Below, in pieces: positions 42,901-59,000 of a stretch of DNA of 64,000 nucleotides. A program made the position numbers and the translations under genes. Each line of letters begins with the position of its first letter. Within the stretch, counting starts at the first letter, position 1. Origin of the DNA: Globodera rostochiensis (taxonomy: Eukaryota > Nematoda > Chromadorea > Rhabditida > Heteroderidae); assembly GCA_018350325.1 (NCBI GenBank), contig JAEVLN010000002.1, positions 3,126,295 to 3,190,294 on the forward strand. Direction: 5' to 3'. The notes beneath the pieces are model-generated. The model was not told where the DNA came from and ran no database searches. It saw only the letters and a program-made list of their open reading frames with translations.

Positions 42901-43092
42901 TAAAATGTACATCTTAATGTAATTAATCTCATCCGGAAGTGCGATTTTAAAATATTAAAAAAAACTACTACCGGAAAAAAGATGATTTGCGCTGCATCCA
43001 GAACCAAAAAACAGTGACGAGACAACTGCCACTGAACACATAAATCGGGCGATCGCCCATGTCGTTCCCGTTCTTTGACTGAGTGATGTCAT
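39876..43092 (-). CDS. cab-1: CAB-1/NPDC1 family neuronal membrane protein
   Basis: In C. elegans CAB-1 binds the Rab3 exchange factor AEX-3 and acts in regulated secretion. I rebuilt 12 coding exons, all phase-consistent: 43092-42972, 42885-42777, 42730-42579, 41735-41674, 41628-41104, 40919-40768, 40711-40638, 40603-40531, 40472-40345, 40214-40165, 40126-40024 and 39967-39876. The total is 1641 bases, 546 aa. The protein starts with a signal peptide (ARFMCSVAVVSSLFFGSGCS). A Lys/Glu/Leu-rich helical region follows, then a membrane segment (LAYLAVCCFGIVAGTVGGVY). The cytosolic tail has the family hallmarks AYKAQLHHYQQQKQ and VFECPGLAPTGDLEIQNPNF. Most introns are 34-60 bp; intron 3 (42578-41736) is large because it holds a Mutator-like element. 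The protein is longer than vertebrate NPDC1, mainly through the luminal exon of 525 bp. Confidence 0.88.
41856..42537. mobile_element. Mutator-like (MULE) transposon remnant in cab-1 intron 3
   Basis: A transposase core is flanked by inverted arrays. The left array (41856-41960) repeats GTTTCCCCCCCGAATC and GTTTCCCCCCCACCGCC; the right array (42390-42530) carries the reverse complement forms. Outside them, TATAAGCAC on the left and GTGCACCCCTATA on the right may be the outer ends. No clear 9-bp target duplication is visible. The element lies fully inside the intron, so the host splice phase is unaffected. Confidence 0.75.
41963..42350 (+). pseudogene. MULE transposase domain fragment with in-frame stop
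   Basis: Reads ISELFPALNLQSVAHDFEIA, LFESVRATWPLAQLHGCFFH, then after a TGA at 42146-42148 continues in the same frame: IKERGLYLAYKNN, MLVALAFVPIDQISRTFEEL. The DFE...GCFFH pattern is typical of the MULE transposase core, with the Asp and Glu in place. The 5' part (first catalytic Asp) and 3' part are missing, so it is not functional. Confidence 0.85.
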
Positions 43093-44370
43093 AAGCCGCT
43101 GATTGGTCTCAACTTGTGCTTATGCCGTGCCTCCTAATACGACGGAGAGGTCAATGGAAGAAAGAAGGGGCGTACGTCTGTCTTCTTAGAAATTGGCCAA
43201 GCAGCACCCGAAGGAGGAAGGAGGATTGTACGAATGCGTGGAAAAGAGTTAAGAATGTAGAGAGAGAGGAAGAGGGTCGTTGTTCGTTGCTCTATCGACT
43301 GATTGACGATGGCATTGGCTTGTGCCGTTGGGGCGAGTGCCAATGCAGCTGTTGCTTGTGTGTATGTATCCAAAGTGTGCTTCTTCTTGTGAAGCCAAGC
43401 GGCCCCAATGGACGGGGAATGGTCGTTCTGCCAATGTATATGCTCTCGCGTGAGTGTAACGGAAATTCTCTGCTTTCTTTGTCGTTTTCGATGGCACTTC
43501 TCAGCAGGCGGCACTCAATCCATCTTAATGCATTTCTCTATTTCAGGGGGATGCCTCTGCACATACCAAATCCATATGGCACACATCACATGCAAAGTAA
43601 TGGCTGCCTTTGTTTGAGAAGAAGCGTGCACATGGGAAAAAGCCGAATGTCGTTTCAATTAATGCATTATTTTCAACGATGAAAAGCTTAACGGAACAAG
43701 CAAGAAATTAAAAAGATTTTATACATGTGTTTAAAATGAAATGGGAAAATGAGGGAGATTCGATAATTTACTGATTTGTGAGCGAAATTTTTAAGGGTGG
43801 AGGGAAATTGGCGGTGACGTTAGGCGCGGCCGGAAATTTTTTGAAGAATTTTAATAATGTTTTGTTCACCTACATTACATATTAATTGTTTTACATACAA
43901 AAATATTTAAATAAATTAATATACATACATACATATGTGTGCACAGACATACATATTATGCAAAGGTGAAAGATTGAAAATGGGAAGGTGCCACCTGCTG
44001 CTTATTGAACACCAAGTGCACGCTGGCCCAAATTTCAAAATCGAAGCTTAATAATCAATCCGCACATAAATATTCAATTAGATTCCGAACTGAAGATGAG
44101 GACAGCCAAACGGAAAAAGATAATTCAAATTTAACGCCAACAAATTTTATTGATTTATTTGCGTTTTGACATTTCAGCCACTTTTTGATTTGATGCAAAA
44201 AGGTTCGGTTAGGATTTGTTAAACTTTGCAAGTGCATACAAACCAAAACCGCTCATATTTTTCATTATTCATTGAAATTATTAAATGACAAAAATTGTAA
44301 ATAGTACAAAAAGACTACGATCCAGAATTGCTTGTGTTAATTACTACAGTTTATTAGGTAACTAACGAAG
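43093..44370. other. Divergent intergenic region, cab-1 to spk-1
   Basis: No gene recognised. A plus-strand frame at 43116-43682 lacks splice logic and family features. CATACATACATACATATG near 43922 is a short microsatellite. The region probably holds promoters for both genes. Confidence 0.5.
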
Positions 44371-48319
<3,949 letters not shown>

Positions 48320-48899
48320 TTAATTTCCTAACGAATCCGTTTATTCGCATGTGTACGTTCACCGCTTTTCTGTGTATAAACAGGCCTATAGCTGTTTAGG
48401 TTAACACAAATTTAAATGTCCACCATTTCATAAACATTTTTTGTTGCCCTCCTTCGCGCAAGCTTCAAAGTTCGAATCCCTTCCTGCCATCTTTCTAATG
48501 CTTCCTTAATTGTTGTGCCCAAACAACCCAAAAAAAAAGGTGGCGAATGGAAACGCAAATGTTTTGGAATCGGATTTTAATTAGCGCAAATAAATGAATT
48601 GCAATGATAAATAAGGCTGTCACGAAAGAGTTGAATTGGTAATAAATATATAGATTAGAAAGTCAAAGGATTAATTGTACAAGCGACGGTTTGTCAACAA
48701 ATGGTGACAATGGATATTAAATATTGTTCACTTCACAATCTGTTGAACTCGTTCACTGGAAGGGTCCAGCCCCGTCTGAGCGTCATCGGTTCGGCCACTT
48801 CCATTTCCGCCCGCCACACGCCCATCCCGTGCCATCTCTTCATTTAAATTGTTTATACATTGCCCCCCCCCCCGGGGGGTTACCCCCCCCCCCTCCCCC
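48320..48899. other. Convergent intergenic region, spk-1 and fucokinase
   Basis: Contains both 3' UTRs and a poly-C/poly-G pair near 48864-48895. Nothing else is recognised. Confidence 0.5.
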
Positions 48900-51377
48900 T
48901 CAACGAACTTTGTCCCCCGCCAGAAAACACTCCAATTCCTCCAAAGTCCGGTGCTCCCTAAGCCACACGTACAAAAAGCCGCCGCCTATGTGAATTGTCC
49001 AAATTAATATTTAATTGCTTTCCATTCTCTTAATGACCTCCGGCCCCCGCCATCCACGCCGCCTCCGCCAGTCCCTCCGCCGTCAATTCTCTGCTCAATT
49101 CCGCCACTTTGCTCGGCATCGTGCCGGCGGTGAATTCCTTTTTCAGCGCGTTGTATTCACGGCAAATGTCGGAGGGAAACTTTCCTGGAAGGATTTATTT
49201 GTTTGTTCAATGCCCGCGGGCTGCCATTTTTGATTTTCAAAAAATTCAAAAAAAAAGATGCCCTCGAGCAACGCTTTCTCTGCGCCCCGAGCGCCGTCCG
49301 AAAGTCGCTGCACCGCGCGCAGAATGCGCTGGTCCCTGCCCAACCAACTGAGCAATACTTCCTCCAAAAGGTGCTTAGCCAGTCGCGTTTGACCCGTGTA
49401 AATCAACGCCAAACGTTTGGACATTTCGTTTTGCAGAGAATTGCCGATGGGAACGGCCCGCCATTGGCACTCCCGTTTGCCCCCAGGGCACACTGTGCCG
49501 AGTTTGAACCCCCCGGGCGCACAACCGCCGATCTTTTTGAGAGGGGGGAGGTTGTTATTAAGCCATTTGGTCGATCGAACGACGGCTAGCCGACCTGATC
49601 CTGCCATCCTCCGCCGGTGGTGTGCAGCTGTTCCACGCGCAAAACAGCGTGGATCAGCTCCGACTGTTGGAAAGACTTTCCGAAAAGTCGCCAGAGGGCG
49701 GCTAACATAGCGCCGGACAGAATGCTGCTGGTGCCAAGCCCTTATTTACAAACAAAATGCAGAAAATTTGCATCAAAAAACTCACCAGATCCATGGGGAA
49801 GATCCGAACTAAACAAAAATGGGGGGAAGGTTCTCCATCAATTTTTTGCAACCCTCGAATTCAGCGAGGTCGCCATCATTTGGGGGTTTTTTGTCACAAA
49901 ATTCATTAAAAGTTTTGATGGCAGCCCCCAAAAAAGCTCACTTTGCACTCACGTACAATCCCCTGCCGGGTCCGGTCATGGCAAATTGGCGGATTCGCTC
50001 TCCTCCGATCAACTCTTCCCGAACAATGCCGGCAACAATCAAAATGGAACTGATCAGAGAGCCTGGGGCAAAAAGAGTAGGAAATCAATTTGTTTATGGA
50101 AACGAGAAAACCGAGCTTCGATGGCTGAGCACAACAGGCAAACACTGAATTGGCGGAGGCGAAGTGCTTAAGTTTGGACAATTTCAGTTGGGCTTAACGG
50201 CGGCGGCGGGGGGGGGGCTATTTGATTAGACTGATCACTTTTCTGATCAGGACGGAATTCCAAATTGAATTGGAACTGACCAACGTGCGTTCTGTGTTTC
50301 CGTTCGATGTTTGAGTGTAGAACACTCCGCCAAACGCTTCCAAACGCGCGCATCGACAACGGATGGGCCTCTAAAGTGAACGGAATACTGTATTTGTTGG
50401 TCGAATACCGTCAAAATGAAGTACAGTAGAGGTGAAATAATTCAAAAAGTTTGTTTTAAAGAACTGATCACGATTCCCGGTCATTTTGGTGAATTGAGCA
50501 CCTTTCCGTTCACTTTGATGGACAAATTGAGCACCGCCGGAGGGGACGCACATTGATAAGTGATCGGGGGCGTGTCTGTCCAGCCACCTTTGAAAGGTTT
50601 TTTTTATTGGAACGCACCGATCGATCGGTCATTCATTTTGAATTGGACCAAACAAACTCTCTAATTTGTAATATATTGTGCAAATTACCGGCAATGTCCA
50701 TTCGTGCCGTCACTTCCGCCTCGGATTGAAAAGCAATTGAAGACGTATCGGGCGATGAACATTTGTCCAATGATTGAATCCGATGAATGCGCTTAAGGGG
50801 AGGGGGGGGGGGAGTGAATGTTAGCAAAAGTGTGAGGGAATTGCCGGGGAGCAAATTGGCGGCAGGGAGCGGAGGGACAGTCGCAGGGCAACCCATTGGA
50901 GACGGTCGGCTTAACGGACAGCGGATTGATCAGTTAGAAAAGCCCGGATCAAGACGGGACGGGACGGGGGGACATCCACGAGATTCTTTAAGTGCCAATT
51001 CTGACCAATTGTTTTGATCACTTTTGCCCGTGACGGCCCCCCGCCATCCAACAGCCGCTGGTTCATCTCCGATAGCCATTGCACCAAACGAACATCAGCG
51101 GCCAATCCAAACTGAATGCCGAGAATGGCATAATTATTGCTGCGACTAGGCCATTTTGCACCTCAACGAGCGTCCGAACTCTTCGCCACAATGTTCGTTC
51201 CTCAACTTCGTCGCCGTCATCAACATTGTAATTGTCGTTGTCATCTTCTTCCCCATCATAAACTCCATCCGGCATCCCCACTTTCATAACAAATCCCCTC
51301 AGGCGAAGTGCCATCTGCGCAAGAACCGTTTCAAGAGGCTGTTGATGTTGTTGGCCATTCATCAAAGACACGGGAAG
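48900..51377 (-). CDS. fcsk: L-fucokinase, GHMP-kinase half (5' part not found)
   Basis: Fucokinase converts L-fucose to fucose-1-phosphate in the GDP-fucose salvage pathway. Minus-strand exons give [34 protein letters not shown], then MDIA joined across an intron to [12 protein letters not shown] and [13 protein letters not shown]. The exon [17 protein letters not shown] follows, then [20 protein letters not shown]. The GHMP nucleotide motif [20 protein letters not shown] is split by an intron after GSG. Later come [36 protein letters not shown] and the C-terminal [20 protein letters not shown], with the stop at 48900-48902. The order matches vertebrate fucokinase. The large N-terminal fucokinase/pyrophosphorylase-like domain was not found up to 53 kb. 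One intron appears to use a GC donor (49261-49260). Confidence 0.85.
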
Positions 51378-51411
51378 CTGACAATGTGTGGCGAGTGGAG
51401 TTGGGGTGATC

Positions 51412-51538
51412 GGAAAAGTGCAGATGATCGGAAGATTGCGGAAGTTGGGGATCATCGGAAGGTTAAAGGATTGGGAGTTGGGGATGATCGGAAGATTGAA
51501 GGAATGGGAGTTGGGGATGATCAGAAAAGGCGGGGATG
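51412..51538. repeat. Short minisatellite, GGGGATGATCGGAAGATTG-type units
   Basis: About five imperfect units of 22-34 bp (GATCGGAAGATTG...GGAGTTGGGGAT) just upstream of the first fucokinase exon found. Confidence 0.8.
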
Positions 51539-53049
51539 AATGCGTAAAAAAACAGAAAATTCTCGATCGAATATTGAAACAGACTCTCGATAACTTAAAA
51601 ATTGCAATGTTGAAGTTGTTTTGTTTGTTTGGGGGGGGGGGGGAATAATGAAACAATTTGGTGGAAAAGGTGGGAAATGAATTGCATTGATTTGATCGTC
51701 CTAATCCTTCCACCGATTGCATTTTTGGGAATTCCAATTCCTTTTCCATTCCATTCGATTCCCCCCCCCCACTGTCACCGCTTTAACTAACGCTGTGTAA
51801 ACGCCAACGATTGGGACGGAATGGATGAATAATTTTTTGTAATGTTTACGTAAACATTGCCACACGTTAAAAGTGATTAAATATGGTGACGAATTTAAAA
51901 ATCATTTTGCAATTTAATAAATATGAATTTTGGTTCCAATTTTGAATGAAGTAATAAATTTGTTGGCATTGGCATGCAAAGCTTCGATTGCCGGGGGTCA
52001 GAGTGGGCTTAGGCACTTTCTGATCGGGGCGAATGCTTTTGGATGGAGTTGTGGTGGGCGTGGGGATGATCGCTGATCGGAGACTGGAACATGGGAACGG
52101 CGAGAAACGAACGCTCTTTCAGTGTCCTAAGCCCCCCCCCCCCTCTAATCCATTTCCTATTTCTGACCCCCCACCCCCCGCCCCCAAATCTGCCGATTTA
52201 TCTCATTAATTAATTACCTTAATTAAACACTAAACACAGATGGCAACTTGCCATGCGTAAATTGCTGCTTTTCCGCCAAAGACTCCCGCCTTTTGGACTT
52301 TGGCCTCGCCTTTTGAGAGCGGCCGCCGTCTCAACACCGGTCAACAAATTCCATCCCGTCGCAAAATAAACGCCCCGGGGCTTTCTTAATTGGCCTTTCC
52401 TTTGCCTGTGGCATTAATAATTAATCTGTCTGCTCCAATGACTTTTTTATTATCCGCGCAGTTCCATCTGTCGTCCATAAATGAATTGTTTAAAGCTTGT
52501 GGGTGACGACTACTCATCCCCAATAATCCCCGGGGCATTTATCCGCCGTCCCCTTTGGCAACAGCAACTGTCGGGCCGAGTCCCAATTGAGTTGGGGTGC
52601 TGCTGCTCAAAACAAGTAATTAGCCTGGCAGCTATTAGCTTCTCCTCTCCAACCGTCGCCGCAGGCGACAACCCCGCGAGAGAAAGGAGGAAGGAGAAAG
52701 AGAAGAAGGAAGTGAGTGCATAAAGAGAGTTAAGGAGAAAGAAAGCAGAGTGCGCGAGAGAGACGGGAAGAAGAGAAAGAAAGAGTTTCTTCCCGTCACA
52801 CTCTCTGATATGCTTCATCTTTCTACCCCCCCCCCTCCCCCAGCTTCAGATTCTCGTCTACCGGTGATGCCTCTCCCACGCGTACTTTAACCCGTTCATC
52901 CCCATCATCTCTCCCACCAGTCCATCACTTCTTGGCCTTGAGCACAGAAAGAAATCCCCCCCTTCCCCCCCCCCCCCCCCCTCCCCGGCTACCGCAATTT
53001 ATCCGCGCGTTTATCTGCCCTCCCCTGGGGGGGGGGGGACACTTTTCAG
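51539..53049. other. Intergenic between fucokinase fragment and STAT gene
   Basis: Divergent region. No convincing exon. It contains G/C runs (51630, 51755, 52132, 52965-52981, 53028) and a purine-rich block (52680-52790). A 5' exon of the STAT gene probably lies here, because the first recognised STAT exon starts at an acceptor. Confidence 0.45.
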
Positions 53050-56000
53050 TTTAAAAGTGTCATTATTCAATGTCAATAATATCAGTCAGTCCCAGTACCG
53101 GTCTGGTTCGCCCATTTCTATACGTCAAATGCAGCAACTGAACCCCGTCGGCGGCTGTGCTTCCGTGCCGACCCCGGCGGCATTTTGCTCCGGGGCGTCG
53201 CCCTCCTCTTCCGTGCCGCCGTCCGCCAACTCGACTGAGCAGCAACGGACCGTTCTGATGACGCTGACAAAAGACTGTCAGACGCTGTGGGAGCAGAACA
53301 AAGACATGCAGGTGAAATGGAAGTGAATAAATGAACAATTTGTATTCTTTGTCCATCCGCCCGTGTCCAAGCTGTTCATTTCCCAAGGGACGCTTCGTCA
53401 ACGATCTGACGGAACTGCAGCGCCTGCAGCTGGCGATCAGCCAGCTCGAGGCAGAACAGCGGCACGATCAGCTGAAGCAAACACGGCACCAAATGTTCGT
53501 TTGTGTAAAGGGAGGCGGGGGGGGAAGGAGGGGGGGAGGGAGGGGGAGGAGGGGGGGGGGGAAGGGAGGGGGAGGAGGGGGGGGAGGGAGGGGGAGAGGG
53601 GGAGGAGGGGGGGGAGGGAGGGGGAGGAGGGGGGGGGGAGGAGGGGGGGGGAGGGGGGGGGAGGAGGGGGGGGGAGGGATGGGGGAATGAGGGAGGGGGA
53701 GGAGGGGGGAGGGGGGAGGGGGAGGAGGGGGGGGGGAGGGATGGGGGAATGAGGGAGGGGGAGGAGGGGGGAGAGGGGGGGGGGAGGGGGGGGGAGGAGG
53801 GGGGGGGAGGGATGGGGGAATGAGGGAGGGGAGGAGGGGGGAGGGAGGGAGGGGGAGGAGGGGGGGGGGAGGGAGGGGGAGGAGGGGGGGGAGGGATGGG
53901 GGAGGGGGGGGGAAGGAGGGGGGGGGGAGGAAGGGGGGAAGAGGTAAGGGGGGGAGGGAGGAGGGGGGGGGAGGGGGAGGGAGGAGGGGGGGGGAGGGGG
54001 GGGAAGGAGGGGGGGGGAGGAAGGGGGGAAGAGGTAAGGAGGGGGAGGGAGGAGGGGGGGGGAGGGGGGGAAGGAGGGGGACGAGGGGGGGGGAGGGAGG
54101 GGGAGGAGGGTGGGGGCGGGGGGTGGAGGAGGGGGGGAGGGAGGGGGAGGAGGGGGGGGAGGGGGAGGGAGGAGGGGGGGGGGAGGAGGGGGAGGAGGGG
54201 GGGGGAGGAGGTGGGGGAGGGGGGGGGAAGGAGGGGGACGAGGGAGGGGGAGGGAGGGGGAGGAGGGGGGGGAGGGGGAGGGAGGAGGGGGGGAGGGGGG
54301 GGGAGGAGGGGGGGGGGAGGGATGGGGGAGGGGGGGGGGAAGGAGGGGGGGGGGGGGGAGGAGGGGGGAAGAGGTAAGGAGGGGGAGGGAGGAGGGGGGG
54401 AGGGGGGGGGGAACTCGAGGCTTTTGTGTCCTCCAAAAGTGATTCTCAACTTTCTTAGGATGGAAATGCAGCGCAGGGCCAGCCAACTGTACGAGCAGTT
54501 AACCGATCGCCGTGCCAATTTGGTTGGTGTCCGTCCCAACCCGAATTTTGCCGTAAATTCTCCCCCAAAAGGTTCAACGCCTCAACGACGGCGTCCAACT
54601 GATCGTACTTATGCAGTCGCAACTGATCTCTGAACGGCTGTTGGACTGGAAGAACTGTCAGAAGTTGTCGCAAATTGGCGTCGTCTTTGAGCAGAGGGAA
54701 CAAATTTTGGACGAAATTCAGAGCGAGTCCGTTGCTGGGAATGGCATTCATAGGCGGGGCAATTCTCAAGTGCCGGGCAATCGAAGAAAAAAGCTCCCAC
54801 AAGTTTCTCAATTTGTCCGATCATTTGGGCTCCGGTTGGGTTTTGATCATTTGGAAAGCTTTGTTCAGATTTGAAGTGCTGGCAGAGAACAACTGGACCC
54901 TGAGGGCATGTGCATGTTGGCAATTGGACTTGTTGAAGAGGTCGCCTCGGCTGTCCGATTCGGTGGGTTTCCGGTTTTCTTATTCAAGCCGGAATAATTG
55001 CATATAATTTGAACCCCGGGGCGATCTTTCTCTTCCATTATCAGTCTTTGCGAGAATTCGAAAACTTTTTGCCATAATATGACCCCCCCCCCCGACTTTC
55101 GCCCTCAGGCGAATAACTTTAAATTGTTCAATTCCATTGTCAGCAGAGCGTTCAATCGCACATCTCCAACCTGACCTACATCTTGGAAACGCTGACCAAA
55201 CTGCTGGTTCGAAATTGCAAAATTTTGTTCCACCGATTATTGTCGTCCCGTTCAGTGCATGTTGGTCACCCAATCATTTGTGGTCGCTGTACAGCCCGAC
55301 CCCGTGCTGAAAACCCAGCACAAATTTGTTGCCGAGGTTTAACGGTGCCGGGCAATTCCCAAAAGATCGTTGTTAAGGTTCGACTTCTGATCGGAGAACG
55401 GCTCGGCATCAAACAGCAATTGGTAACAGCACGAACTCGGCAGAGTGAAAGAGAAAACAGAAAAAAATCATTTTGGTGGTGGTCAATTGGACCCTTTGAG
55501 GGGGGGGGGGCATTGGCCCGTCCGATTAACGCCCAAAAGAATTGGCCAACTCAAAAAGCATTCACTTTGTCGAGCGTGGCATTCCGTCGCGCCTCACTGA
55601 ATGCCATCCTTTTCACGGCGTTTTCAGATCAACACGAATGTCACAGTGAAGGTCAGACACCGGGGATTTGAGTGATCGGGATCAATGAACTCTCTGACCC
55701 GATCAAAGATCATCGCGGAGGAAGAGGCCAAAATGCTGTCCACCGGACAGTTGAACGAAAAGGACATCAAGACGGTCGGATCCATCTCCAATGACTTTGA
55801 GAAGTTGGTGTTGGACGAGCGAGGGCACATGGCGGCCAAGTTCAACAATTCGGTGCCTTAAATGAATTGCGTTGATTAAACTGATCATTAAATTTAAAAG
55901 AATAAATTTGGCTTTTTTTCAATTTGCAGAAGCTGTCGCGCATTGCGCATCGAAAACCGCCCGCCAAAGGCTCTCTGCAGGCGAGCCAATGCGCGCAAAC

Positions 56001-59000
56001 GGCCACCGACCAGAAGTACGCGCTGCTCTTTCACATCACGCCCTTCCAACTCGGCAACTTGGGCAAGTTCGACGTGTGGACGCTGTCCCTGCCCATTATG
56101 GTCCGTGTTCATCAACAAGAAACAAAATTGGGAATTAAAGGGGAAATGGATAGTGCCCCCGGGGGGGGGGGGTAAATGGGATAGTGCCCCCGGGGGGGGG
56201 GGGGGTAAATGGATAGTGCCCCGGGGGGGGGGGGTAAATGGATGGTGCCTCCCGGGGGGGGGGGGTAAATGGATAGTGCCCCGGGGGGGGGGGGTAAATG
56301 GATAGTGCCCCCGGGGGGGGGGGGGGTAAATGGATAGTGCCCCGGGGGGGGGGGGTAAATGGATAGTGCCCCCGGGGGGGGGGGGGTAAATGGATAGTCC
56401 CCCGGGGGGGGGGGGGTAAATGGATAGTGCCCCCGGGGGGGGGGGGGTAAATGGATATGCCCCCCGGGGGGGGGGGTAAATGGATAGTGCCCCGGGGGGG
56501 GGGGGGGGAATAAATGCGTGGTGCCCCCGGGGGGGGGGGGGACTCTTTGGGTATCCGAACCAAATTGAATTCGGTTTGGTTCGGAACCGTCAAACGGAAT
56601 GTCCACCGATGTTTGGCACCTTTTTCGGTCACCGTCCACGGCTCCCAGGACTGCGATGCTCAAGCCGTCATCCTTTGGCAGGTGATTTTATCATTCAATT
56701 AGCAGCCAATTACGCTCGATAATCGTTGCCATATTCAGCGAGCTTTTTCTTCCGTTGTGAGTGATCATTCCCGACGACAAATTCCCGACAATTTTCCTCC
56801 GGATTCGTAGAACCGAACCAATGCGTCCGACGACGTGTCCATGGTGGCGTGGCCGGACTTAAGGTTAGGCAGCGAGTTTAAAAACATCAGTTGCCATCGT
56901 CTCCCTGATCAACATCAAATCAACCCGATCAGCTAGAATAATAATGATCACCCTGATTAGACACAAGATCCTGTGTCAGATTATTCCACCCCCTTTCCAA
57001 TATCAGATCACCCCAATCAGATTCAAATTTTTGCCGATCAGATTTAGATTACCCCGATCAGATTTGGATCACCCCGACAGAGAGATACCCCGATCAATTT
57101 CAGATCATCCCGAATAGATCATCCCGATCAGATTCAGATCATCCCGATAGATCGCCCCGATCAGAAGATTACCCCGATCAGATTCAGATCATCCCGATAG
57201 ATCACCCCGATCAGAGTCAGATTACCCCGATCAGAGTCAGAGATTATCTGATCAGAGTAGATCACTCCGATCAGAGTCAAAGATTATCCCGAACAGAGTC
57301 AGATTACGCCGATCAGAGTCAGAGATTATCCCACCGAGTCAGATTACCCGATCAAAGTTAGATACCCCGAAATCATCCAATCAGAAAAGTTTTTCTTCCC
57401 CTAACTCCCAACTTTCCAAGCTCAGCCGCGTGCTTCGACACAAATTCTTTTTATTCACGGGCGCCAATCGTCAGTTTATTTTGGTAATTTTCCAATTTAC
57501 CCAACGAATTCCCTCCCGTAAAGGGCCACTCAGCGAAAGCGATTTGGCCTATTTGGGCGACAAATTGGGCATGCACAGCCATGGGGACAACAAACCGATC
57601 ACTTTCCAACGCTTCGCCAAAGTGAGGGGGGACAACAAAAGCAAAACTTTGAAACCGTTTAAGATTAAAACTTCATTAAAAATCCCTTTTACGAATCGAA
57701 ATTGAAAATTATTGGGCACCTGAGGGCATTTTCGAAAATCCATTTGTTGCCCTAAAGCAAAATTTGCGAGACGACGTGAATTTCTCCTTCTGGGAATGGT
57801 TCTTTCTGATCATGCAGCTGATCAAGCAGAAACTGCTCAAATTCTGGGACGAAGGTCAGTGAATTAATTGTTTATGTGATTGAATAAAGAAATGAATTTG
57901 TCCGTAAAGGATGGCTGGTCGGCTTTATCAGCAAGCAGGACACCTCTTCCGTGAGTTTAACAAGACCTGGTCAGCTTTTCCGGGTCGAGATTGGATCTGA
58001 AAGTTGACGAGATCAGTCTTTGCCCCCCTCCCCATTCAGCAAATGATGATGTGCCCCAATTTGACCTTTTTGCTCCGCTTTTCCGACACCCAAACTGGCG
58101 CCGTTTCCATTGGCTTCGTCTGCGAGGAGGACGGAATGAAAGGTGGGGGAGTAATTAGTGAATGGATTTGGTTGGGTCATTAGTCCCTCCCCCAAGTCCA
58201 AATTGGAGGGGGGGGGGGAGGTAATTAGTGAATGGAATGGAATTGGTTGGGTCATTAGTCCCTCCCAATTTTAAATTGCTTCTTTGCGCCCTCAGTGCCT
58301 TTTCACTTGGCCCCCTTCACGATCAAAGACTTGGACCAACTGTCGTTGGCCTCTCGCATTCGAAACTGCCCCCAGCTGCAAGAGATTCGGTTTGTCTTTG
58401 TTTTTATTTCCCTTTGAATGTCCGTCCGATCGCGATCGAAGCCCTCTGGGGACAATGTTTTTTGTCTGATCAGATATTTGCATCCGGACATCGAGAAGGA
58501 GGAAATGCTTGCCTTTTTCGAGAGTGAGGAGCAGCGCCTGCGCGCCAACGAAACATCGCCTACCGGATATATCGGATCGGAAATTGTTATGGTGGCCAAA
58601 ACTGCGGGATGGTCAGTGGGAAGAGCGCAAATCGACCGGGGGGATTAGAGCTAATTTCCCGAAGCTTAATCAATCATTCACCAATCAATCAATCAATAAT
58701 CGATCGATTGATTGATCACTTTGATCGGGCCGCTTTCAATTCCCTCTCCAGCAAATTGAACTCGGCACTCGGAAGCGATTCGCCGTCGCCAATGTCCAAC
58801 CAATGGTCGCCGGGAGAGCTTCAACAGAGCAATTCCATGGAAATGTCCGTCCATTTGTTTGTTTGAATTGTTGGCGAAATGAATCGTTCAGAAGCGACGA
58901 CATCGTGTCGATGCTCAACCAAAATCAGTTGGAGGCGGCCAACGTGGAGAGTCTGCTCGGCTTTCAGGTCGGACATCGAATGGCCGTCGATCAACAGCAG

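Noticed and set aside
43116..43682. 188-aa plus-strand frame between cab-1 and spk-1
   Set aside because: No recognisable domain, no splice context, and it lies in a divergent promoter region.
48460..48485. tRNA-like T-loop word GTTCGAATCCC
   Set aside because: No matching acceptor stem, D-arm or anticodon arm at the required spacing.
53376..54633. Long Gly/Arg/Glu frames (plus strand) and Pro/Ser frames (minus strand)
   Set aside because: Translations of a purine-only minisatellite inside a STAT intron. The flanking STAT exons splice around it.
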